A stretch of DNA of 64,000 bases from NCBI RefSeq assembly GCF_026153515.1, contig NZ_CP110644.1, positions 3,005,501 through 3,069,500 on the forward strand. Reading direction: 5' to 3'. Position 1 is the stretch's first letter. Each line of letters begins with the position of its first letter. The DNA is from Pseudomonas sp. KU26590. GTDB taxonomy: Bacteria > Pseudomonadota > Gammaproteobacteria > Pseudomonadales > Pseudomonadaceae. A program made the position numbers and the translations under genes. The notes under the pieces are model-generated. The model was given only the letters and a program-made list of their open reading frames with translations. It was not told where the DNA came from and searched no databases. This document shows positions 9,376 through 16,820 of this stretch, in pieces.

Positions 9376-10323
9376 TCACGCTGCCGTTCTGTCCGGCACT
9401 TCAGGCTGCACATGAGCCGCCTGCCAGGCATCCAGCCCACCGATGAGTGCTTTGCCCCGGGTCAGGCCGTGGGCGTGGAGCTTTTCCGCCAGCAATGCCG
9501 CCGACAGCTCATTCGGGCAGGCGCAATAGAACACCATGTCCACATCGCCCAGGCGCTCGATCCACGGCGCAATCGGCTCCTCAAGACTGATCGACACCGC
9601 CCCCGGAATGCCTTCGACGACGGCCGCATGAAAACTCGGCCGCACGTCAATGATCACTGGCGCATCGTCGGTGTCACGCAGGGCCAACAGTTCGGCAACG
9701 GTGATGCGCGGCACCCGTGCCGTGCGCGCATTGAGCCGACGCCGCTTGGCGTACTTCCAGCCAATGAACAGCGTTAACACCGCCAGCACGCTGACGATGG
9801 CGATCGGTATATAGCCGCTCAGCCAGTCAAGCATGGGGATCAGCGCATCACTGAACAGCATGCCCAACAGCAACGCCGAGCCCGCCCAGATAAACGAACC
9901 CGCCAGGGAGTAACGCACGAACACCCAGATCGGCGTGGCGTTCATGCCGGCCACGGTGGTGACCAGCGCACCCGCGCCAGGCAGGAACTTCGACAGCAGC
10001 ATCGCCCTGGGCCCCACTCGTTCATAAACGGTGAGCCCCTGACGGATGCAGGTGTCTTGCGAAAGGGAAATTTTGCAGATGGTTTTGAGCAGCACGCCGC
10101 CATAACGCTTGCCGGCCCAGTACCACAGCCCATCGGCGATCAGGCAGGCGACCATCGCCACCAGCACCCCGGCGCCCAGCAGCGGCTTGCTCTGCATGGC
10201 CAGCGCTCCGGTGACGATCAGCGTCGGGTACGCCGGCACCGGTAAGCCGATCTGCTCCAGCAGCACGTTGACGAATACCAGCAACAGCCCGTGGCTTTCA
10301 TTCAGCTGCTGCAGTTCGTTCAT
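9376..10323 (-). CDS. DedA-family membrane protein fused to a rhodanese domain
   Basis: A 315-residue fusion. Residues about 1-200 are a DedA/SNARE-associated membrane domain: EQIGLPVPAYPTL is the re-entrant loop motif and KFLPGAGALVTTVAGM the second conserved loop, with several hydrophobic helices. Residues about 205-305 are a cytoplasmic rhodanese domain (VIIDVRPSFHA, VFYCACPNELSA), with a Cys in the active-site loop. DedA proteins are implicated in lipid-carrier or phospholipid handling; the rhodanese domain suggests a sulfur or redox input. The link is inferred. Converges with hemB. Confidence 0.88.
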   Translation of the reverse strand: MNELQQLNESHGLLLVFVNVLLEQIGLPVPAYPTLIVTGALAMQSKPLLGAGVLVAMVACLIADGLWYWAGKRYGGVLLKTICKISLSQDTCIRQGLTVYERVGPRAMLLSKFLPGAGALVTTVAGMNATPIWVFVRYSLAGSFIWAGSALLLGMLFSDALIPMLDWLSGYIPIAIVSVLAVLTLFIGWKYAKRRRLNARTARVPRITVAELLALRDTDDAPVIIDVRPSFHAAVVEGIPGAVSISLEEPIAPWIERLGDVDMVFYCACPNELSAALLAEKLHAHGLTRGKALIGGLDAWQAAHVQPEVPDRTAA

Positions 10324-10534
10324 GGCGGTGCCTGTTCGGGAGGTTCAGGAAGAAAAAAAAGAGGTGCCCGTACCGTCGCCGAACAGTCCTTTTGTGTCAA
10401 CGCCGATTGTCGTGGGTCAACGGGGTTTCATAGCCAGCGTCGATTGCAGCGATTGCCATGGCTGATTTCCGTCGGCAGACCGTGGCCCCTAGACTGGGCA
10501 GTCTCAGCAATCAACAGACCTTAGGGAGCAATTC

Positions 10535-11020
10535 ATGGCTATTGAAATCGGAATCAACGAGCAGGACCGTGCAGAGATCGTTGAAGGACTCTCGCGACTG
10601 CTTTCCGACACCTACGTCCTGTACCTGAAAACCCACAACTTCCACTGGAACGTCACCGGCCCGATGTTCCGCACGCTGCACCTGTTGTTTGAAGAGCAGT
10701 ACACCGAACTGGCCACCGCAGTGGACTCCGTGGCCGAACGCATCCGTGCCTTGGGTTTCCCGGCACCGGGCACTTATTCCACCTATGCGCGGTTGTCGTC
10801 GATCAAGGAAGAGCCGGGCGTGCCCGCTGCCACTGACATGATCCAGCAACTGGTTGAAGGGCAGGAAGCGGTGGTACGCACCGCGCGCGAACTCTTTCCG
10901 CTGCTGGAGAAAGTCAGCGATGAGCCCACCGCCGACCTGCTGACCCAGCGCATGCAAGTCCACGAAAAAGCCGCCTGGATGCTGCGCTCGCTGCTGGAAG
11001 GTGACGGGTTCGTGGGGTGA
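10535..11020 (+). CDS. dps: Dps-family ferritin-like protein
   Basis: Ferroxidase and probable DNA-protecting mini-ferritin of 161 residues. The family signature is visible as KTHNFHWNVTGPMF, followed by FEEQYTELATAVDSVAERIRA, which carry the His, Asp and Glu ligands of the ferroxidase centre. It stores iron using peroxide and protects DNA in stress or stationary phase. A strong ribosome-binding site (TTAGGGAG) lies about 8 bases upstream. It is alone in its transcription unit; the stop is followed by REP elements. Confidence 0.92.
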   Translation: MAIEIGINEQDRAEIVEGLSRLLSDTYVLYLKTHNFHWNVTGPMFRTLHLLFEEQYTELATAVDSVAERIRALGFPAPGTYSTYARLSSIKEEPGVPAATDMIQQLVEGQEAVVRTARELFPLLEKVSDEPTADLLTQRMQVHEKAAWMLRSLLEGDGFVG

Positions 11021-11043
11021 CATTTGCGTAGCGGCTGACGGCC

Positions 11044-11197
11044 AATTCCCGGCTGACGCCGGTCCTGCGGACCACTGCGTTCACCTGTAGGACTGCGATC
11101 ATTGTAGGGCCGGCTTTAGCCGGGAAGGCGTCGCAGGCTACACCGCAAGATTTGCAGTGGTCTCACCGGCCTCTTCCCTGCTAAAGCCAGTCCCACA
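11044..11197. repeat. REP elements
   Basis: Three REP copies of the GGCTTTAGCCGGGAAGGC family lie between dps and the convergent channel gene: 11044-11068 (minus), 11104-11132 (plus) and 11170-11197 (minus, with CTGCTAAAGCCAG showing decay). The last two form an inverted pair. Confidence 0.85.
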
Positions 11198-11212
11198 GAA
11201 GCGCCCGAATCA

Positions 11213-12643
11213 TCAGCGCTTCTGCAACCATCCCAGAAAGTTGTTCTTCTTGATCACCACCGGTTTGCGCATCAGCACATGCTGGGTGCCTTGCTGGCGC
11301 ACCGCTTGCAATTTGCTCAACGCCGTCACGATTTCAACCCGCTGTTCCATGGCCTGGCGCGTGGCGGCTGTGTCGATGTGGTAAACGACGCAGGAGGTGA
11401 GGGCGGTGAAGCGCGCCTGGGACGGCGTGTCGGCCAGCACGCTCTGTTCACCCATCACCTCACCGGGACCCATGCGTCCGGCCTCCACCATCTCGTTCCC
11501 GTCCTTGATGCTCGCCGACACCACGCCCGTGGCAATCACCAGCAAGCCGTCGGTGATCTCATCAACCTCGATAATCGTCTGCCCGGCCGTGTATTCCCGC
11601 GCCACCATGCTCTGCGCCAACTGGTTCTTCTCCTCGGCGGTGCTGGTGCGGAACACTTTGACCTCATCGAGCAGCGCACGAGGCCGGGATACGGCTTCAG
11701 CGGTGGTTTCCGATTGCCAGGCGATGCCGGCTGCTTCGAGGTGCCGATAAGCCAGATCGAACAGCAGATTGCGCACGTCGCTCTTGTTGTTCAGGTCGCT
11801 GATGAAGCCGGTGACGGCGTATTCGATGGTGGTCGGACTGGTTTCCTTCACCACCGCGCGGGGCTTGGGCGTCTGCAACAGCGCGCTGCAACCCTGCAGC
11901 GCACGCTCCAGCGCATCAAGCACCCGGCGCGGGCGAATGTGCGGCGACATCATGATGTTGATCGACACGCCATGAATATGGACCGGTCGGCTCAAATTAA
12001 TGATCTTGGCTTTCGCGGCCACGGAATTGGGGATGACCACCATGGTGCCAACCCCCGTCAGCAGGTGCGTGGCGCGCCAGTCGATGTCCATCACTTTGCC
12101 TTCCATGCCGTCGATGGAGATCGAGTCGTCGACCTGATACGGCTTGGTGGTGTTGAGGATGATCCCGGAGAACACGTCGCTCAGGGTGCTTTGCAGGGCC
12201 AGACCGACGATGATCGCCATCGCCCCGGACGTCGCCAGCAAACCCTTGACTGGCAGCTGCAGGACATAGCCCGCCGCCGCAACAATGGCAATGAGGAAGA
12301 TCACCGCGCCGATCACTTCCTGCAACAGCCGACCGCTGTGGCCGACGCGACTGGTCAGCGCCAGCCCGAGCACCACGGTGAGGGTCCGCGCGGCGTAGAG
12401 CCACCAGATGATCGCCAGTACGGTGGCGCCGAATTGCAGGGCGCTGTCGTCGGGCCACGCCGGCGCCTCCAGCGGGCTCACGCCGGCATTGATGATCACC
12501 AGGCTGTAGGCGACAAATGCCGCCAGCCGCGTGGCGATGCGCGCCAGCCGGTTACGGTCGGCCAGCAAGTGCCAGGTCAGCACGTCGGCGAGCAGCAGGA
12601 GCAGGCTCCACGCCAGCGAATAATGGGGGACGACGGTCGACAT
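11213..12643 (-). CDS. MscS-type channel with C-terminal cyclic-nucleotide-binding domain
   Basis: A 476-residue membrane protein. The N-terminal half has several hydrophobic helices, then the MscS pore and beta domain (TSGAMAIIVGLALQSTLSDV, GKVMDIDWRATHL, VVIPNS). The C-terminal part is a cNMP-binding domain (GLLVIATGVV, GPGEVMGEQSVLADTPSQAR). This is the architecture of the bacterial cyclic-nucleotide-gated branch of the MscS superfamily. It may gate in response to cAMP and be weakly mechanosensitive. The start MSTVV at 12643 was chosen because the longer frame runs into the divergent hydrolase promoter. Confidence 0.88.
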   Translation of the reverse strand: MSTVVPHYSLAWSLLLLLADVLTWHLLADRNRLARIATRLAAFVAYSLVIINAGVSPLEAPAWPDDSALQFGATVLAIIWWLYAARTLTVVLGLALTSRVGHSGRLLQEVIGAVIFLIAIVAAAGYVLQLPVKGLLATSGAMAIIVGLALQSTLSDVFSGIILNTTKPYQVDDSISIDGMEGKVMDIDWRATHLLTGVGTMVVIPNSVAAKAKIINLSRPVHIHGVSINIMMSPHIRPRRVLDALERALQGCSALLQTPKPRAVVKETSPTTIEYAVTGFISDLNNKSDVRNLLFDLAYRHLEAAGIAWQSETTAEAVSRPRALLDEVKVFRTSTAEEKNQLAQSMVAREYTAGQTIIEVDEITDGLLVIATGVVSASIKDGNEMVEAGRMGPGEVMGEQSVLADTPSQARFTALTSCVVYHIDTAATRQAMEQRVEIVTALSKLQAVRQQGTQHVLMRKPVVIKKNNFLGWLQKR

Positions 12644-12843
12644 GGGAGATATCCGCAAGAAGAGTGCAGGGCGGAACAGGCACGCGCGAACAATGTAGGC
12701 ACGGCCATGGGCGATGTCTATAACCGATGGGGCGCGATGATTATGCAAAGAAGCAACGTGCTTCAAGCACATTGCTTCAAGACCGTTGCCCATGAGCCGC
12801 ACAGTATTGGACGCCTCTCTTTCCTTCGATTCGAGGCCTCTCC

Positions 12844-13836
12844 ATGCGCACATCCGTTATCCCGCTCGCCCGTTCCGTTGCGGTCGGAGTCGCTCTGTGC
12901 TCCGGCGTCGCCCTGGCGCAGGCGCCGGCTCAGCAGAAAACCCAGGTGCCCGGGTATTTCCGTCTGGCCGTCGGCGACTACGAAGTCACGGCACTGTTCG
13001 ACGGCTACAACGACCTGTCGCCCAAGCTGCTCAAGGGCATGAAGCCCGAAGCGATCCGCGCGTTGCTGGCCCGCCGTGCCATCGACACACCGGGCGTGCA
13101 GACCGCGTTCAACGCCTTCCTGATCAACACCGGCGAGCACCTGATCCTCGTCGACACCGGCGCCGGCCAGTGCATCGGCGAGACGGCCGGCATGCTCTCG
13201 CAGAACATCAAGGCCGCCGGGTATCAGCCGGATCAGGTCGACACCATTCTGCTCACCCACATGCACCTGGATCACGTCTGCGGCCTTGTCGACGCCGACA
13301 AGAAACCGGTGTTTGCCAACGCCACGGTCTATGCCGCCAAGCCGGAAGCCGATTACTGGCTGGACCCGACCGCCATCGGCCGCGTGCCGGAACAGGCCAA
13401 GGCGTACTTCAAGATCGCCCAGGATTCCACCGCGCCTTACGTCGCGGCTGGCCGGTTCAAGACATTCGCCCCGGGCCAGTCACCGGTCCCGGAAGTGAGC
13501 ACAGCGCTGGAAGCGGGGCACACGCCCGGCAGCACCACGTATCAGTTCAGCTCCAAGGGCCAGACCATTCTGTTCATCGGCGACCTGATCCACAGCCTCG
13601 CGGTGCAATTCGATCACCCGGCGGTCAGCATCGCCTTCGACGAGAACAGCCAGAAGGCCATCGCCAGCCGTGATCGAGTATTTACCCAGGCCGCCAGCAA
13701 GAAGATCTGGGTCGCCGCCGCTCACCTGCCATTCCCCGGCACCGGGCACATTGTGGCCATCGACAAGCACTTCCAGTGGGTGCCGGTCGAGTACGGCCCT
13801 TATCAGCGTGCGGCCCATGTGCCATTGCTGGAATAG
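12844..13836 (+). CDS. Exported MBL-fold metallo-hydrolase
   Basis: A 330-residue hydrolase with an N-terminal signal peptide (hydrophobic core about residues 8-25, likely cut after VALAQA), so probably periplasmic. The metallo-beta-lactamase fold motif is THMHLDHVCG, and later metal ligands are in EAGHTPGS, GDLIH and AAAHLPFPGTGH. The relatives recognised by layout are methyl parathion hydrolase-like and lactonase-like enzymes; the substrate is not known. It ends 25 bases before a large hairpin. Confidence 0.87.
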   Translation: MRTSVIPLARSVAVGVALCSGVALAQAPAQQKTQVPGYFRLAVGDYEVTALFDGYNDLSPKLLKGMKPEAIRALLARRAIDTPGVQTAFNAFLINTGEHLILVDTGAGQCIGETAGMLSQNIKAAGYQPDQVDTILLTHMHLDHVCGLVDADKKPVFANATVYAAKPEADYWLDPTAIGRVPEQAKAYFKIAQDSTAPYVAAGRFKTFAPGQSPVPEVSTALEAGHTPGSTTYQFSSKGQTILFIGDLIHSLAVQFDHPAVSIAFDENSQKAIASRDRVFTQAASKKIWVAAAHLPFPGTGHIVAIDKHFQWVPVEYGPYQRAAHVPLLE

Positions 13837-13860
13837 GATCGCGCCGCCGCCGATACTGCG

Positions 13861-13895
13861 TGCGCTGTACGCAAAACGCTTTTGCGTACAGCGCA
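13861..13895. terminator. Perfect 16-bp inverted repeat with 3-base loop
   Basis: The arms TGCGCTGTACGCAAAA and TTTTGCGTACAGCGCA are exact complements around CGC. It sits just after the hydrolase stop. It lacks a T-run beyond the stem, so it is not a textbook terminator; it may stabilise the 3' end or be a protein site. The rest of the 358-base gap up to 14194 holds no gene. It has a weaker dyad near 14010-14045, GGGGATGACCCC followed by GGGGTGACTATCCC. Confidence 0.55.
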
Positions 13896-14194
13896 AAGCT
13901 GCGGTCATGTTTATGACGAGTACGCGGCTTATACTTTCCTCGTCCCAAGCATCGCCATGGCCTGCGCATCGCTCGCTCTAATCGGTGCTGATTTCCTCAC
14001 CATAACGACAGGGGATGACCCCACAACCAAGGGGTGACTATCCCTACAGCTAATATCGGTATCTGGTTTTAGCTGATTAGATGAGCGCTCGTTAAAAAAT
14101 GGATAGCTGCGCTGAACGTCTCCGGCATTCAAGCCCGCCCGGACGACGGTCAGCGAATCAGGGTCTGCGACTCCACTTCCAAGGACTGCATGAA

Positions 14195-15724
14195 ATGATA
14201 AGTCTCGGTCAGACGATGATTTCCCGCGAGCACAGAGACGTGTTCAAGGACGGCGTCGCCATGCGCATTGGCACCCGCGCCTTCGACATTCTCGACCTAT
14301 TGCTGCGTCATCAAGGTCAGTTAGTGAGCAAGGAGCTGATCCTTCAGAGTGTGTGGCCGGACACCGTGGTTGAAGAGAACAACCTGCAAGTGCATATCTC
14401 TGCCCTGCGCAAGGCGTTGGGCACCGACCGCGAGCAGATCCGCACCGTGCCGGGCCGTGGCTACGTGCTGCTGGGCGGGGAACGCCTCGGACACGAGACC
14501 CGCCCTCCAGCCATGCTGCATGGCGTCAGTTGCAATCACCGGCTGCCGGCCCGCGTCGACTTGCTCGGGCGCCAGGCGTTGCTCGATGAAGTGAGCAACG
14601 CGCTGGCGGAGGGCTGCGCGCTGGTCACCCTGATCGGCCCGGGCGGCGTTGGCAAAACCGCGCTGGCCGCCGAGTTGGGCCAGACGCTGCTGGACGCTGG
14701 CGCCACCCCGGTGTACTTCGTGCCGCTGGCGCAACTGCAAGGCGCCGAGCTGCTGCTGGAGGCGTTCTCCAGTGCGGTCGGCGTCGACTGCAGCGGCGGT
14801 GATCCGGACCTTCAAGGGTTGATTCGCTGCCTCCAGCAGCAGCCGGGGCTGATCATCCTGGACAACTGCGAGCATCTGGTTGAAAGCGTCGCCAGCCTGC
14901 TGGAGGTGATCCTGCGTCGCGCGCCGGCGGTGCGCGCGGTGGCCACCAGCCGCGAGCCGTTGCGCATTGCCGGCGAGCGCAGCCTGCAAGTGCCGCCCCT
15001 TGATATTCCTGAACTGAACGCCTCGCCGGACACCATTCTGCACAGTGCGTCGGCGCAACTGTTCCTGCGCCAGTGGCGTGCGCTGGACAGCCATCTGGCG
15101 GCTGACGGCAATGCCCAGCTGGACGATTACAGCGTCGAGCTGGTGGGAGAAATCTGCCGCCGGCTTGACGGCATGCCGCTGGCGCTGGAGATGGCCGCTG
15201 CCCGGGCCTGCGCCCTGGGGCTGTATCAATTGGTGGCGAGCCTGGACGGCAGCCTGCACATGCTCTCGGCTTCATTGCGCACCGCGCCGCCGCGTCAGCA
15301 AACGCTGCAGGCGTCGCTGGCGTGGAGCCTGCGTTTGCTCGGTCGCGAAGAGCGCACGGTGCTGCGGCGGCTGGCCGAGCTGGACGGTCGCTTCACTCTT
15401 GAACGTGCGTGTGATGCTTTGCAACGCACCCGTTTGCCGCGCGCCTGCATCATGGACTGCATCGTGCGGCTGGCGACCAAGTCGTTGCTGATGGTCAGCG
15501 CCCAGGGGCCTTTCCGTTTCTACCGGATGCTCAGCGCCACCCGCGCCTGCCTGCTGACGGCCAGCGCCCACGACACCTTTCCGACAACGGAGGTCAGCGC
15601 GCCGCGTGCGCAGGATTGCGACGCACCGTCGGCAATGGCGACGCTGCAAAGCATCCGGGCTGTGCCGGCCGGGCCTGACGGGTATCATGCGCGGCATCAG
15701 AGAGCACTGGCCCTTAGCCGTTGA
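14195..15724 (+). CDS. Winged-helix regulator with STAND/AAA-like ATPase domain
   Basis: A 509-residue regulator. Residues about 5-95 form an OmpR/PhoB-type winged helix (RAFDILDLLLRHQGQLVSKE, VEENNLQVHISALRKAL, VPGRGYVLLG). An NB-ARC/STAND-like ATPase follows with Walker A GPGGVGKTALA, Walker B LIILDNCEHLVE and the sensor-like ATSREPLRI. Related proteins are usually longer (800-1000 residues) with C-terminal TPR repeats that sense ligands; here that part is absent or very short, though no frameshift is seen. Start 14195 has AAGGA about 9 bases upstream. It is 51 bases before the FixJ-like gene, possibly co-transcribed. Confidence 0.85.
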   Translation: MISLGQTMISREHRDVFKDGVAMRIGTRAFDILDLLLRHQGQLVSKELILQSVWPDTVVEENNLQVHISALRKALGTDREQIRTVPGRGYVLLGGERLGHETRPPAMLHGVSCNHRLPARVDLLGRQALLDEVSNALAEGCALVTLIGPGGVGKTALAAELGQTLLDAGATPVYFVPLAQLQGAELLLEAFSSAVGVDCSGGDPDLQGLIRCLQQQPGLIILDNCEHLVESVASLLEVILRRAPAVRAVATSREPLRIAGERSLQVPPLDIPELNASPDTILHSASAQLFLRQWRALDSHLAADGNAQLDDYSVELVGEICRRLDGMPLALEMAAARACALGLYQLVASLDGSLHMLSASLRTAPPRQQTLQASLAWSLRLLGREERTVLRRLAELDGRFTLERACDALQRTRLPRACIMDCIVRLATKSLLMVSAQGPFRFYRMLSATRACLLTASAHDTFPTTEVSAPRAQDCDAPSAMATLQSIRAVPAGPDGYHARHQRALALSR

Positions 15725-15775
15725 TCAGCCCGTTGCTGCGGCAGTCGATGCGAAAAACCCCTTCATGAGCCTGTT

Positions 15776-16393
15776 ATGAACGTGACTCCCCTGGTCTATG
15801 TGGTGGACGACGACGCCGCCATCCGCACCTCCTTGCAGCGCCTGCTGCATTCGGCGGATATCGTCTGCGAAGTGTTCGACAGCGCCCAGGCGTTTCTTGC
15901 CGAGCCGCTGAGCCAGGGCCCTCTCTGCCTGCTGCTGGACGTGAATCTGGCCCAGGGCACCGGCTTCGATCTGCAGCAGACCTTGCTGGATCGTGGCCAG
16001 ACTTTCCCGATCATTTTCATGACCGGCTACGGCACCATCGCCATGTCCGTGCGCGCCATCAAAGCTGGCGCCCGCGAGTTCCTGACCAAACCCTTCGAGC
16101 CGGAGCAGCTGCTGGATCTGGTGCGTGAAGCGCTGACCAGCGACGCGACGCGCATGGACGAGCGCTGCCTGACCGCCCGCGTCAAAGCGCGCTTCGACAG
16201 CCTCACGCCCAGAGAACGGCAAGTCATGGCGCTGCTGATTACCGGCAAAATGAACAAACAGATCGCCGTGGAACTGGGCACCAGCGAAGTCACTGCCAAG
16301 GTGCATAAAAGACACGTCCTGACCAAGATGAATGCGCGCAATGTCATCGAGCTGCTAAAGATGAGCGACCGGCTGGGTGGCCTCGTGAACTGA
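15776..16393 (+). CDS. FixJ-type response regulator
   Basis: Two-component regulator of 205 residues. The receiver domain has the acidic pair at residues 11-13 (VVDDD), phosphoacceptor Asp55 (LLLDVNL), Thr83 (FMTGYG) and Lys105 (LTKPF). The C-terminal LuxR-type helix-turn-helix contains LTPRERQVMALLITGKMNKQ. FixJ-type regulators pair with histidine kinases of the type encoded by the next gene, which is the likely partner although a REP array separates them. Confidence 0.93.
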   Translation: MNVTPLVYVVDDDAAIRTSLQRLLHSADIVCEVFDSAQAFLAEPLSQGPLCLLLDVNLAQGTGFDLQQTLLDRGQTFPIIFMTGYGTIAMSVRAIKAGAREFLTKPFEPEQLLDLVREALTSDATRMDERCLTARVKARFDSLTPRERQVMALLITGKMNKQIAVELGTSEVTAKVHKRHVLTKMNARNVIELLKMSDRLGGLVN

Positions 16394-16394
16394 C

Positions 16395-16780
16395 CTCGGG
16401 GGATACGCGGTGCTTTTAGTGGGACTGGCTTTGACCGGGAATAGGCCGGTCTGGGCGCCCTCAGATTTGCGGCGTGATGTCTCACGCCTTCCCGGCTGAA
16501 GCCGGTCCTACAGAGGTACGCGGTGGTGAGTAGGACTGGCTTCAGCCGGGAAGACGCCGGCATGGACAACCTCAGATTTGCGGCGTGATGTCTGACGCCT
16601 TCCCGGCTGAAGCCGGTCCTACAGAGGTACGCGGTGGTTAGTAGGACTGGCTTCAGCCGGGAATAGGCCGGTTTGAGCGACCTCAGATGTGCGGTGTGAC
16701 ATCCGAAGCCTTCCCGGCTGAAGCCGGTCCTACGGGGATACGCCGTGCTTTTAGTGGGACCGGCTTTAGCCGGGAATGGC
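16395..16780. repeat. Tandem REP array, 111-bp period
   Basis: The 427-base gap holds seven REP elements in alternating orientation: 16419-16448, 16486-16513, 16530-16558, 16597-16624, 16641-16669, 16708-16733 and 16753-16779. The unit beginning TCAGATTTGCGGCGTGATGT repeats at 16461, 16572 and (slightly diverged) 16683, an exact 111-base spacing. Each unit contains one inverted REP pair. There is no gene; it separates the response regulator from its likely kinase. Confidence 0.92.
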
Positions 16781-16820
16781 CGGCATGGCGCCAGCCGCGG
16801 GATTCCAGTAAAGGGGCTTC

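Noticed and set aside
11279..13042. Long plus-strand open frame across the channel gene
   Set aside because: Composition rich in His, Gln and Arg typical of an antisense frame in high-GC DNA; the minus strand encodes a recognisable MscS-type channel.
14010..14045. Riboswitch or leader before the STAND regulator
   Set aside because: Only one imperfect dyad (GGGGATGACCCC with GGGGTGACTATCCC) is seen, with no recognisable riboswitch fold or leader peptide.
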